Assembly: GCA_035314825.1 (NCBI GenBank)
Contig: DATFYX010000007.1
Coordinates: 1-60,523 of the forward strand
Source: Candidatus Eremiobacteraceae bacterium
GTDB lineage: Bacteria > Vulcanimicrobiota > Vulcanimicrobiia > Eremiobacterales > Eremiobacteraceae
DNA length: 60,523 bases
Direction: 5' to 3'
The notes below the pieces were generated by a model. That model was given only the letters and a program-made list of their open reading frames with translations. It was not told where the DNA came from and did not search any database. Below, one piece after another: positions 16,678 to 25,125 of the stretch. The number at the start of each line of letters is the position of its first letter. Within the stretch, counting starts at the first letter, position 1. A program made the translations under genes and the position numbers.

Positions 16678-17552
16678 GCGAGCACCTCACGCGCGGCATC
16701 AACTGCGCGAGCCTCACGCCGCTCGGCGCGGACGGCAGCGTCTGCATCGATCTGCTGATCGCCCACTGCCGCTGGTTGTTGGACGAAGGCTGCGAGAGCA
16801 TCGTGCTGCTCGGCACCACCGGCGAGGCGAACTCGTTCACGACGGCAGAGCGCCAGGCGATCCTGGAAGGCGTGCTCGAGCGCGGCATCGCGCCGGACAC
16901 GTTGATCGTCGGCACGGGCTGCTGCGCGGTCGGCGACACCGTGGCGCTGACCAAGCACGCGCTGGCATGCGGGGTCGTGCGCGTGCTGATGCTGCCGCCA
17001 TTCTACTATAAGAACATCGAGGAGAATGGCGTCGTCGCTTCGTTTTCGCGCGTTATCGAGGCGGCCGGCGAGGAGCGCCTGCGCCTGTACCTCTACCAGA
17101 TCCCGCAACTTACCGGCGTTTCGCTCGTGCCGACGGTGATCGAAGCATTGCTCGAGACATATCCACAGGTCGTCGCCGGGATCAAAGATAGCTCGGGCGA
17201 TTGGAACGGCATCGCGACCTTATGCGCGCGCTTCGGGGAGCGGATGGATGTGCTGGTCGGCAGCGAGCGATATCTGCTGCCGGCGCTGCGCGCCGGGGCG
17301 AGCGGCTGCGTCACCGCCACCGCCAATGCACATCCTGCGATGATCAGCGAGCTGTATCGCAACGCAGTCCGGGAGGACGCGGACGCGCGCCAAGAAGAGG
17401 TCGCCGCCGCGCGCGCGATCTTCGAGGAGTTTCCGATGATCGCGGCGCTCAAAGAAGTCACGGCTGTCCGCACCGGCGACGCGCGCTGGCGCAACCTGCG
17501 CCCACCGCTCACACCGCTCGACGCCGCGCGCGCGCAGCGCCTCGCGCGTTAG
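16674..17552 (+). CDS. DapA/NAL-family aldolase-type enzyme (not clearly DHDPS)
   Basis: 292 aa from ATG 16674. TIM-barrel of the dihydrodipicolinate synthase/N-acetylneuraminate lyase family: GTTGE carboxylate-binding loop, Tyr in YLYQIP and Schiff-base Lys in AGIKDSSGD. The residue after the Tyr motif reads QIPQLTG, where true DapA has VPSRTG with an Arg that binds the second carboxylate of the substrate. Loss of that Arg argues against lysine biosynthesis and for another oxo-acid lyase. Coupling to proline dehydrogenase makes a role in (hydroxy)proline breakdown, such as a 4-hydroxy-2-oxoglutarate aldolase, a fair guess. Confidence 0.85.
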   Translation: MSEHLTRGINCASLTPLGADGSVCIDLLIAHCRWLLDEGCESIVLLGTTGEANSFTTAERQAILEGVLERGIAPDTLIVGTGCCAVGDTVALTKHALACGVVRVLMLPPFYYKNIEENGVVASFSRVIEAAGEERLRLYLYQIPQLTGVSLVPTVIEALLETYPQVVAGIKDSSGDWNGIATLCARFGERMDVLVGSERYLLPALRAGASGCVTATANAHPAMISELYRNAVREDADARQEEVAAARAIFEEFPMIAALKEVTAVRTGDARWRNLRPPLTPLDAARAQRLAR

Positions 17553-17626
17553 GCGCGCCAGCGGAGGAGTGTCCCGCGTGGCGCCGAAGGGCGGCTTATC
17601 GAACGCCTCTTCTGACGGGAGCTGTG

Positions 17627-18577
17627 ATGAGACTTGCACGGATCGCCCTATGTTTCGGTGTACTCGTCGGCCTCGCCGCCTGCAGCTCGTCGTCGTCGAC
17701 GACGATCAACATGCCGGCGGCGCAGACGATCTACGTGGGCAATGACGGCCCCACGAAGAGCATCGAGACGTTTTCCACCCTTGCCAGCGGCAATGCGACT
17801 CCGACAACGACCATCACCGGCGCGCTGACGACCGTCGCGAGCCCGCTTGGCATCGCCGTCGACAGTGCGGGCTTCATTTATGAGGCCGAGTTCGGCCACC
17901 CCATCATCAACGTCTTCAGCCCTGGTTCCACCGGTAACGTCGCCCCGGTGCGCACGATCACGAGCGTGAGCTCTCCGCTGGGTCTTGCGGTCGACGCAGC
18001 AGGCGATCTGTTCGTCGCCGATCGAGGCGCCGTCAACGTGAAGGTCTACGGGCCGGGCGCGACCGGCGCGGCCGTTCCGTTGCGGACGATCTCCGTCGCC
18101 GCGGCGGGCATGACCGATATCAGCTATCTCTGTCTCGATAACGCAGGCAATCTGTATGTCGGCGGGGAGAGCAGCGCCCACATCGCGGTCTATCCCGCCG
18201 CGACGGCGAGCGGTAACCCGGTGCCGCTTCATAACATCTCCGGTGCGGCGACGGGCCTCCTGAATCCCTACGGGATGTCCACCGACGCGCTCAATAACCT
18301 ATACGTCGCCGACTACGGCACCCAGAAGGTGAGCGTGTTCCCGCTCGGAGCCGACGGGAATGTGGCGCCGGCCCGGACCATCACCAGCTCCGGCCCCGCG
18401 TTCGTGAACATCTACGGTACCGCGATCGACAACCGCGGGAACCTCTACGTCAACGACAACAACACGAACACGATCTTTGTCTTCCCGCCGACCGCGAGCG
18501 GCGCAACGGCTCCGACGGCGACGATCGTGGGAGCCGGCACGGGCTTGTCCAATCCGTGGGGACTGGCGATCCACTAA
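17627..18577 (+). CDS. NHL/beta-propeller-like lipoprotein
   Basis: 316 aa. An N-terminal signal peptide ends in a lipobox (GLAAC, Cys19) followed by a Ser run. The rest is about six repeats of the form LGIAVDSAG-x-x-Y(V/E)A(D/E) alternating with VFSPGSTGNVAPVRTI, a beta-propeller pattern like NHL/SMP-30 proteins. It should be anchored outside the inner membrane. No catalytic site is evident. The stop is 12 bp from the stop of the opposing hydrolase gene. Confidence 0.8.
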   Translation: MRLARIALCFGVLVGLAACSSSSSTTINMPAAQTIYVGNDGPTKSIETFSTLASGNATPTTTITGALTTVASPLGIAVDSAGFIYEAEFGHPIINVFSPGSTGNVAPVRTITSVSSPLGLAVDAAGDLFVADRGAVNVKVYGPGATGAAVPLRTISVAAAGMTDISYLCLDNAGNLYVGGESSAHIAVYPAATASGNPVPLHNISGAATGLLNPYGMSTDALNNLYVADYGTQKVSVFPLGADGNVAPARTITSSGPAFVNIYGTAIDNRGNLYVNDNNTNTIFVFPPTASGATAPTATIVGAGTGLSNPWGLAIH

Positions 18578-18589
18578 GACTACGCGATA

Positions 18590-19282
18590 CTAGTTCGTCG
18601 TCCTCAGGAACGCCTCGATCGCGGGATTCACGAGATCGGGGCGTTGCGCCATCGCCAGGTGGCCGGCGCCGGGTACCTCGAGAAGTTGACTGCTGCCGAG
18701 GTGCTCGTGCAAGTAGCGCGAGTATTTCGGCGGTGTCAGCCCGTCTTCGCCGCCGACGACGATCAACGTCGGCGCGGCGACTCCTGGTAGCCGCGGCATG
18801 ATGTCAAACTCGTTGCACGCCGCGTAGTCGGTACGCGTCGCCCTTTGACCTACCGTCTCGTGCCACTGCTGCACCCGCTGACGCAATTCGGCTGGCGCGT
18901 TCGCCGACAGCGCGTAATCCACGAGCGCCGGAATGCATGCAGGCCATTGGCGGTCGAGCATATCGAAGATGGCCTGGCCGACACGTAGGCGGGCGCCGGT
19001 GCCGATCAGGATGAGGCCGGCCGCGTGGTCCGGATAGCGCAGCGCCCACTCCATGGCGATCGCTCCGCCCAGCGAGTTGCCCCCCACGACTGCTTTGCCT
19101 GCGCCCGCGCCGCGGATCGAACGTCCCAGCCAATCGGCCATGTCGCCGACGCTCGCGAGCGGCTCGCCGTCCGGGTGCCCGGGCAGCGACAGCGCGACCG
19201 AGCCTGGGAACGCCTCGACTTGCGCGCGGAAGCTATCCTGCGTGTAGCCCGAGCCGTGGACCCAGTACAGGCGTTGCAGCAT
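18590..19282 (-). CDS. Alpha/beta hydrolase
   Basis: 230 aa from the ATG giving MLQRLYWVHGSGY. Oxyanion HGSG near the N terminus, nucleophile elbow GNSLGGAIA, the acid in VGGEDGLTPP and the His in PGAGHLAMAQRP. Fits small esterase/lactonase-like hydrolases; substrate unknown. The frame stays open upstream for over 1.4 kb on this strand, but that is the shadow of the nuclease gene. Confidence 0.85.
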   Translation of the reverse strand: MLQRLYWVHGSGYTQDSFRAQVEAFPGSVALSLPGHPDGEPLASVGDMADWLGRSIRGAGAGKAVVGGNSLGGAIAMEWALRYPDHAAGLILIGTGARLRVGQAIFDMLDRQWPACIPALVDYALSANAPAELRQRVQQWHETVGQRATRTDYAACNEFDIMPRLPGVAAPTLIVVGGEDGLTPPKYSRYLHEHLGSSQLLEVPGAGHLAMAQRPDLVNPAIEAFLRTTN

Positions 19283-19325
19283 CCGCGCGGGTTCGGGCGT
19301 CGCGAGGTCCGGTCCGCTCCTGGCC

Positions 19326-19352
19326 GTCGAATGAATTCGACCCCTCCATAGG
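19326..19352 (+). repeat. Dispersed palindrome family 1, intergenic copy
   Basis: Core GTCGAAT-GA-ATTCGAC at 19326-19341 with tail CCCTCCATAGG. It lies in the 117-bp gap between the divergent hydrolase and nuclease genes. Confidence 0.75.
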
Positions 19353-19384
19353 CGCAAATCCCAGGACATCGTACACATGTTCGA

Positions 19385-19398
19385 CGAACCTACGTTCG
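19385..19398. promoter_or_regulatory. Candidate LexA (SOS) box before the DEDD/GIY-YIG nuclease
   Basis: CGAAC-CTAC-GTTCG, a perfect match to the Gram-positive/actinobacterial SOS box core CGAAC-N4-GTTCG. It ends 1 bp before the ATG at 19400. Confidence 0.55.
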
Positions 19399-19399
19399 C

Positions 19400-21220
19400 A
19401 TGCTGGACGTCGCGGGCGCTGTCGCGTTCGAGAAGCTTGACCTCTGGTCGTGCCCATTTGCCGTGATCGATATCGAGACCACCGGCAGCGTCGCGGGCAA
19501 GCATGCGGTCACCGAGATCGCGATGGTCCACGTCGTCGAGGGCCGGCTCGCCAAACGCTGGCGCTCGTTCGTCAATCCACGCCAGCCGATTCCGCGTTTC
19601 ATCACCGCGCTCACCGGCATCACCGATGAGATGGTCGCGGGAGCTCCGCTCATCGGCCGGCTGCTGCCCGACGTCGTCGATTTCATCGGGGACGCGATCG
19701 TCGTCGGCCACAACGTGCGCTTCGACGCGGGTTTCATCGAGCACGAGCTGCGCGCGCACGGCTATCCGGGCCTTGCCAATCCGACCGTCGACACGCTCGT
19801 GCTCGCGCGGCGCACGATCGCCGAGGTCGCCAACTACCGGCTCGGCACCCTGACGCGCGAGTTGGGGATCGACGTCGAGCGCCATCATCGCGCGCTCGCA
19901 GATGCGACGGCGACCGCGCAACTGCTCGTCCACTGCATCCGCAAGCTCGAAGATCACGGCGTTTTCACATACGGCTCGCTGCTCGAGTACTTGCGCACGC
20001 GCGCCCAGCCCCGCCGGCGCCCGTCCTCCGCGCGCAGCTATCCTCCGGCCGCGCAACTGCCGGTTTGGACCTCGATCCTGCTCGACGAGCTGGCGCACGT
20101 GCCTTCCAAACCCGGCGTTTACCTGCTCAAGGATGCGGGCGACAGCGTCGTCTACGTCGGCAAGTCGCGCAATCTGCGCCAGCGCCTGCGCGCGTACGCC
20201 ACGGCCGGCGCGCCCGCGGGCGCCAAGCTGCAAGCGCTGCGCGGCGTCGTGGCGTCTTTCGACTATCTGGTCACGGGCTCGGAATTCGAGGCGTTGCTGC
20301 TCGAAGCGCAACTGGTGCGCCAGCACAACCCGCCGTTCAACGCCTTGCTGCGCAACTTCAAGGAGTTCGCGTTCATCAAACTCGAGCGGGGGCATCACGG
20401 CCGCGTGCTGACGACCACCCGGCTGGCGGCCGACGGGGCGCAGTACTACGGCCCGTATCGGAGCATGGCGGCCGCGCGCGCCGCGGTGGCTGCGCTGCAA
20501 GACGCGCTCGGCTTGCGCGGCGTCGACGCTCCGTCGGACGACGGACTGGCGCTGCCGCCCGGACGGGCCGAGGCGCTGGTGGACGAGGCGATCGCGTTCT
20601 TGGAAGGTACCGCGGACGACGTGCTGCTGTGCACGGCGCGCCGGCGCGACGAGGCGGCGGCCCGGGGCCGGCATGACGTCGCCGCGCGCGAAGAGCAGCG
20701 CCTTGAGCGCCTGCGCCGCTTGCGCGCGAGCCACGCCAGTCTCGAATTCGCTGCCGGTCTTAACGTGCTCGTCCTGGCCCCATCGACCGATCCGGCGCTG
20801 GAGCAGTGCTATCTGTTCTGCGGCGGGCGCCTGGCCGGCCGCTGCGGCCTGCCGCGACGCCTACCGCAGCGCGACGCGGCCCGTGCGGCGCTCGCGCAGC
20901 TGCTGCGCGAACGCTACAAACCGACGACGGCGCCTCATTCGTTCATGCGCCAAGAGGAGATCGATCAGATCTCGATCCTCGCGACGTGGTATCGCGAGCG
21001 CCGCGAAGGTCTCTCGTACGTCGATCTGCCCGGCATCGATCCAACCGAGAGCACGGCAGCCGGCTGGGCCGCCGCTATCCTTGACGGGCAGGCGCTAGAC
21101 GTGGGTTGGGAAGTACCAAAGAATCAGGGCGAACAACAGCGCGAAGCCGGCCGCCAAGAAATAGAACAGGGCGGCTGCCCCGTTGTCATCGGCGACGCGG
21201 TGCTCGACATGGCTGGTTGA
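19400..21220 (+). CDS. DEDD exonuclease fused to UvrC-like GIY-YIG nuclease
   Basis: 606 aa. Residues ~18-190 are a DnaQ-type exonuclease: FAVIDIETTG (DxE), HNVRFDAGF and HHRALADA (DEDDh set). Residues ~235-320 are a GIY-YIG endonuclease like the UvrC N terminus and Cho: KPGVYLLKDAG, VVYVGKSRNLRQRL, then a UvrC-like GSEFEALLLEAQLV segment and a C-terminal region similar to Cho/UvrC. Such fusions are known in actinobacteria and relatives and are thought to act in excision repair. A LexA-like box abuts the start codon, matching the SOS control of E. coli cho. The last ~40 residues overlap a possible antisense membrane microprotein. Confidence 0.92.
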   Translation: MLDVAGAVAFEKLDLWSCPFAVIDIETTGSVAGKHAVTEIAMVHVVEGRLAKRWRSFVNPRQPIPRFITALTGITDEMVAGAPLIGRLLPDVVDFIGDAIVVGHNVRFDAGFIEHELRAHGYPGLANPTVDTLVLARRTIAEVANYRLGTLTRELGIDVERHHRALADATATAQLLVHCIRKLEDHGVFTYGSLLEYLRTRAQPRRRPSSARSYPPAAQLPVWTSILLDELAHVPSKPGVYLLKDAGDSVVYVGKSRNLRQRLRAYATAGAPAGAKLQALRGVVASFDYLVTGSEFEALLLEAQLVRQHNPPFNALLRNFKEFAFIKLERGHHGRVLTTTRLAADGAQYYGPYRSMAAARAAVAALQDALGLRGVDAPSDDGLALPPGRAEALVDEAIAFLEGTADDVLLCTARRRDEAAARGRHDVAAREEQRLERLRRLRASHASLEFAAGLNVLVLAPSTDPALEQCYLFCGGRLAGRCGLPRRLPQRDAARAALAQLLRERYKPTTAPHSFMRQEEIDQISILATWYRERREGLSYVDLPGIDPTESTAAGWAAAILDGQALDVGWEVPKNQGEQQREAGRQEIEQGGCPVVIGDAVLDMAG

Positions 21221-21235
21221 GATGTGTGCTGACAT
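21095..21235 (-). CDS. Possible 46-aa single-pass membrane protein, antisense to nuclease 3' end
   Basis: From the ATG giving MSAHISTSHVEH: a short polar N terminus and one strong hydrophobic helix (AALFYFLAAGFALLFALILWYF) ending PTHV. The opposite-strand nuclease C terminus is Gln/Glu-rich and poorly conserved here, so this strand may be the one under constraint. A longer 63-aa form from 21286 is possible. No family is recognised. Confidence 0.35.
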   Translation of the reverse strand: MSAHISTSHVEHRVADDNGAAALFYFLAAGFALLFALILWYFPTHV

Positions 21236-21364
21236 GGCTGAAATATCATCTCCTGCCGGCGCGCCCACAGCTATGACCAGGCTCACGTCTAGCGGAGGCG
21301 TGACGAGCCGGTCCGTCGTAGTAACCGTGACGGGGTTGCAGCTTCCCTAGGAATTCCACGCCGC

Positions 21365-22144
21365 ATGAAGACTCGCATCATCCTCCTCGCCGCCATCTTG
21401 ACCCTCGCGCCGATCGCCGCCGCGGCAATACCGCACGCGCCGGCTCCGGTCGATGCGCAGACCAAGGACATGCTGCTGCCGCAAGGGACGTTCGTCCGCG
21501 TCCGCATCTTGAACCAGATGTCGTCGCAGTACAGCCACGCCGGCGACCCCTTCTCGTGGGTCGTCTCCGACGATATCCTCGTCGGCAAGCGAGTGGTGAT
21601 CCCCGCCGGCACGATCGGATTCGGCAGATTGTCCAAAGTGATTCCCGCACACGGCGGCAACCAGCCCGGCTACATGGTCCTCACCTTCTACCCGATCGCG
21701 CTGACGGATGGCGGCAGAGTCGACGTCGCCATCACCAAGGCCAGCATCGTCCTCGATTCAAACACCAAGAACGGGTATGCGCCCGCCGCCGACGACGTCG
21801 CGAACATGATGTTGCCATACTTCTTCCTGATCGACGCCTTCCGCAAAGGCCCCGACATGACGATACCAAAGAACGCGGTGTTCCACGTCGGGGTGTTGGA
21901 AGACGTCTTCGTACAGCCTGCCGCCGTCGCTATCTCGGCGACGCCGCCGCCCGCGCCGACGCCCGGTCCGCCAGCCGGCGGTACGATGGCGACAAGTTCA
22001 TCGGCGCCGGCTTCGGGTTCGCCCACCGCGTCACCCGATATTCCGGCGGGCGCGACCGCGCCCGTCCACGCGACGCCGCACCCGGCCGCGACTCCGACTC
22101 CTGCGGCGTCGGCGACCCCCGCAGCCCTTTCTTCGCCGAAGTAG
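21365..22144 (+). CDS. Secreted protein with Pro/Ala/Thr-rich tail, unknown function
   Basis: 259 aa. Signal peptide at residues 1-20 (KTRIILLAAILTLAPIAAAA). The middle (about 25-180) is a beta-rich domain reminiscent of SH3-like assembly proteins: LLPQGTFVRVRILNQMSSQ, then KRVVIPAGTIGFGRLSKV, a pattern seen in TrbI/VirB10-like beta-barrel and similar conjugal proteins, but no pore partner is here. Residues ~190-259 are low-complexity Pro, Ala, Thr and Ser, like several other secreted proteins in the window. Function unknown. Confidence 0.75.
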   Translation: MKTRIILLAAILTLAPIAAAAIPHAPAPVDAQTKDMLLPQGTFVRVRILNQMSSQYSHAGDPFSWVVSDDILVGKRVVIPAGTIGFGRLSKVIPAHGGNQPGYMVLTFYPIALTDGGRVDVAITKASIVLDSNTKNGYAPAADDVANMMLPYFFLIDAFRKGPDMTIPKNAVFHVGVLEDVFVQPAAVAISATPPPAPTPGPPAGGTMATSSSAPASGSPTASPDIPAGATAPVHATPHPAATPTPAASATPAALSSPK

Positions 22145-22147
22145 CGT

Positions 22148-22867
22148 TCACACGACCCGGTTGGTCAGGGTGCCGATGCCCGCGATCTCCACGCTCACCT
22201 GATCGCCGCGCTGCATCGGTCCGATGCCTGACGGCGTGCCGGTCGCGATGACGTCGCCCGGTTCGAGCGTGAACGCGGCGCTGATGTACTCGATGAGCGT
22301 CGGGACGTCGAAGATCAGTTTGCTCGTCGGGCAATCCTGTCTGAGCGTTCCATTGAGCGACGTGCGCACGCGCAGCGCGGCCGGGTCGAGCCCCGTGACG
22401 ATCCACGGACCAAGCGGCGCGAACGTGTCGAATCCTTTCGCGCGCGCCCACTGGCCGTCGCTCTCCTGCAGATCGCGCGCGGTGACATCGTTGCAGACCG
22501 TGTAGCCGGCGACGACGTCGAACGCCTGCGACTTGGGCACGCCATGGCAGCGCTTGCCGATGACCACGGCGAGCTCGCCTTCGTAGTCGACACGCCGGCT
22601 CTGGGATGGATACACGATGTCGCCGTCCGGATCGTTGAGCGCGGACGGAGCTTTGAGGAACAGCAGCGGTTCTTTCGGCAGCGCGTTGCCGAGCTCGGCC
22701 GCGTGATCGGCGTAGTTGCGGCCGACCCCGATGATCTTGGACGGGACGCACGGCGCGAGCAGCTTGACGCGCGCCAGCGGCCAGCGCTCGCCGCCGGCGA
22801 CGGCGCTATCATCTTCGATAGTGCCGCTCTTGATGCGGCCGTCGATGGCGAATCGTACCAGTCTCAT
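22148..22867 (-). CDS. Fumarylacetoacetate hydrolase family protein
   Basis: 239 aa from ATG at 22867. FAH-fold signature: IIGVGRNYADHAAELG, the metal-binding YEGELAVVIG (E-x-E) and GYTVCNDVTARDLQ, with IEYISAAFTLEPGDVIATGTP at the C terminus. Members act as hydratases, isomerases or decarboxylases on 2-oxo acid intermediates of aromatic breakdown or as acylpyruvases. Exact substrate unknown. Divergent from the flavoprotein gene across 76 bp. Confidence 0.9.
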   Translation of the reverse strand: MRLVRFAIDGRIKSGTIEDDSAVAGGERWPLARVKLLAPCVPSKIIGVGRNYADHAAELGNALPKEPLLFLKAPSALNDPDGDIVYPSQSRRVDYEGELAVVIGKRCHGVPKSQAFDVVAGYTVCNDVTARDLQESDGQWARAKGFDTFAPLGPWIVTGLDPAALRVRTSLNGTLRQDCPTSKLIFDVPTLIEYISAAFTLEPGDVIATGTPSGIGPMQRGDQVSVEIAGIGTLTNRVV

Positions 22868-22943
22868 GAACGGCGTTTGCGCGCGGGCGCGGCGGATGCC
22901 TTTTCGAAAGGCGCGCTGTGCGGCCGCGGGTAAGTGGGCGCCC

Positions 22944-24344
22944 ATGAGCACTCACGAGTTCGATCTATGCGTCATCGGCGCGGGCAGCGCGGGCTTCGCA
23001 GCGGCGACGACGGCGCGCCGCATGGGCAAGCGCGTGTCGCTGGTGGATGGCGATGGCCCGCTCGGCGGCTTGTGCATTCTGCGCGGCTGCATGCCGTCCA
23101 AGACCGTCTTGCGTTCGGCCGAGGTCGCGCATCTCGCGCGCACCGCGGGAGACGTCGGCGTCACGGTGAGCGGGGTCGCGCCCGACGTCGCCGCCGTGAT
23201 CGCCCGCAAACGGCGCATCATCGAGGGTTTCGCCGACTACCGGGTCGGCGGCATCAAAGAGTTCCCGCTGTTCCGCGGCCAGCCGACGTTCACAGGTCCG
23301 CACGAGCTGGCCATCGGCCCGGACACCATCAGGGCGTCCAAGTTCGTGCTGAGCACGGGCTCGGTCGTCAACCTGCCGGATATCCCCGGTCTGCGCGAAG
23401 CCGGCTACGTGACAAGCGACGACGTGCTCGAGCTGGAGAAGCCGCCGCGCAGTTTCATCACGTTGGGCGGCGGACCGACCGCGTGCGAGCTCTCGCAGTA
23501 CCTGCGCCGCATGGACTGCGACGTGACGATGGTGCAGCGCAGCCCGACGATCCTGTCTTCAGAAGATCCCGACGTCGGCGAGGCCCTCGGAAGTGCGCTC
23601 GAGGACGACGGCATCCAACTGCACACGGCGACGGTCGTCAAGCGCGTCGAAGCCGATGGTGGGCGCAAGCGCGTCATCGCGCAGCGCGGTCCCCACGAGA
23701 TGGCCTTCGAAGCCGACGAGATCTTCCTCGCGCTGGGGCGCAGGCCCAACGTCGACGGCCTGGGTTTGGAGCGAGCGGGCGTCAGGTCCGATGCGCGGGG
23801 CGTGAAGGTCAACGAGTATCTCGAGACCACCAACCCGGATATCTGCGCGGCGGGCGATGTCACCGGCAGCTACGAGCTCGTGCACGTGGCCGTCTACGAA
23901 GGCCAATTGGCCGCGCACAACGCGTTCGACAAGGACAAGAGACGGTCGCAGTACGACCTGCAGCACGCACGCGCGGTGTTCACCGACCCGCAGGTGGCGA
24001 TCGCTGGCAAGACCGAGCGGCAACTGAGCGAGCTGGGCATCAGCTATTCGTCGTCGGCCTTCCCGTTCGACGACCTCGGCAAAGCGATCAGCGCGAACCT
24101 GACCCAGGGCTTCATCAAGGTGATGGCCGGAAAGGATGGCGTCATCTTGGGCGTCACCATCGTCGGCGCTGAAGCTGCCGATCTCATCCACGAGGCGATA
24201 GCCTTGCTGTACTTCAAGGCCAACGTGCGCGACGTGCTGGAGATGCCGCACTTGCATCCGACGCTGTCGGAGATCATCACCTATCCGGCAGAAGAGCTGT
24301 GCGAACGGCTCGAGGGCGAAGCGCGTGTCCTCGTCTGCCCGTAA
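22944..24344 (+). CDS. Pyridine nucleotide-disulfide oxidoreductase (dihydrolipoamide dehydrogenase/mercuric reductase-like)
   Basis: 466 aa from ATG 22944. FAD motif VIGAGSAGFAAA, redox-active disulfide in GGLCILRGCMPSK (Cys-x4-Cys), NAD domain GGGPTACELSQYL, second FAD motif ICAAGDVTG and C-terminal HLHPTLSE with the catalytic His. No lipoyl-complex E1/E2 genes and no N-terminal mercury-binding domain are nearby, so it is likely a general DLD-like reductase of unknown partner. Overlaps the following methyltransferase by 20 bp. Confidence 0.9.
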   Translation: MSTHEFDLCVIGAGSAGFAAATTARRMGKRVSLVDGDGPLGGLCILRGCMPSKTVLRSAEVAHLARTAGDVGVTVSGVAPDVAAVIARKRRIIEGFADYRVGGIKEFPLFRGQPTFTGPHELAIGPDTIRASKFVLSTGSVVNLPDIPGLREAGYVTSDDVLELEKPPRSFITLGGGPTACELSQYLRRMDCDVTMVQRSPTILSSEDPDVGEALGSALEDDGIQLHTATVVKRVEADGGRKRVIAQRGPHEMAFEADEIFLALGRRPNVDGLGLERAGVRSDARGVKVNEYLETTNPDICAAGDVTGSYELVHVAVYEGQLAAHNAFDKDKRRSQYDLQHARAVFTDPQVAIAGKTERQLSELGISYSSSAFPFDDLGKAISANLTQGFIKVMAGKDGVILGVTIVGAEAADLIHEAIALLYFKANVRDVLEMPHLHPTLSEIITYPAEELCERLEGEARVLVCP

Positions 24345-25125
24345 GCGCACGCTGTTCGAGCATCCCCGGCTCTACGATCTAGCATTCGGCTTTCGAGATT
24401 TCGTCGAGCAGACCGACGGGCTGCTGGCGCTGGCCTCGCGCTATGGCGCGCGAGCGCCGTCGTCCGCGCTCGAGCTGTGCTGCGGGCCGGCGCACCATCT
24501 GCGCGAGCTGGCGCAGCGCGGCCTGCGCGCGTACGGCGTCGACCACAACCGCGAGATGCTCGCGTATGCGCGCAGCCTGAGCCGGCGCGACCGCGTCGAC
24601 GTGCGCTTGATCCGCGCCGACATGCGCACGTTCTCTCTGCCGAAGCGCGTGGACATGGCGTATTGCCTGTTCGATTCGTTCTGCCACAACACGACTGATG
24701 CCGACGCGATCGCGACGCTGCGCTCGACCGCTGCGGCGCTGCGGCGCGGGGGAGTGTTCATCGCGGAGCTGACGCATCCGGCTGATTTCTTCGCAGGCAT
24801 CCGCTCGCGCAGCCTCAGCCGCTGGACGCAGCGTTTTCCGGATGTCACGATCGCGACGCGCTTCGCGCATACCAATGTCGATCCCATCGCGGAGACGTTC
24901 GAGCCCAGCATCGAGATCGACGCGCGCTATCGCGACGGCCGCCGTCCGGTCCGCATCGTCGACCGGCTGCAGTACCGCATCTGGATGCGCAGCGGTCTGC
25001 GTTTGGCGGCCGCCGCGAGCGGGCGATTCGATATCGTCGGATGGCACGGCGACCTGACGCCCGACGTGCCGTTGAGCATGCGCGATGAGGCCTGGCAGAT
25101 GGTCGTCGTGATGCGCAGGCGCTGA
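24325..25125 (+). CDS. Class I SAM-dependent methyltransferase
   Basis: 266 aa, GTG start inside the end of the flavoprotein gene. Motif I reads ALELCCGPAHHLRELAQRG, motif II YGVDHNREMLAYA, then IRADMRTFSLP and MAYCLFDSFCHN. The all-in-one fold suggests a small-molecule methyltransferase; substrate unknown. Stop overlaps the next start (TGATG). Confidence 0.85.
   Translation: MSSSARKRTLFEHPRLYDLAFGFRDFVEQTDGLLALASRYGARAPSSALELCCGPAHHLRELAQRGLRAYGVDHNREMLAYARSLSRRDRVDVRLIRADMRTFSLPKRVDMAYCLFDSFCHNTTDADAIATLRSTAAALRRGGVFIAELTHPADFFAGIRSRSLSRWTQRFPDVTIATRFAHTNVDPIAETFEPSIEIDARYRDGRRPVRIVDRLQYRIWMRSGLRLAAAASGRFDIVGWHGDLTPDVPLSMRDEAWQMVVVMRRR

Noticed and set aside
18590-20734. A 714-codon open frame on the minus strand extending from the hydrolase through the nuclease gene
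   Set aside because: Only the part downstream of 19282 shows hydrolase motifs; the rest is an Arg/Ala-rich shadow of the DEDD/GIY-YIG nuclease.
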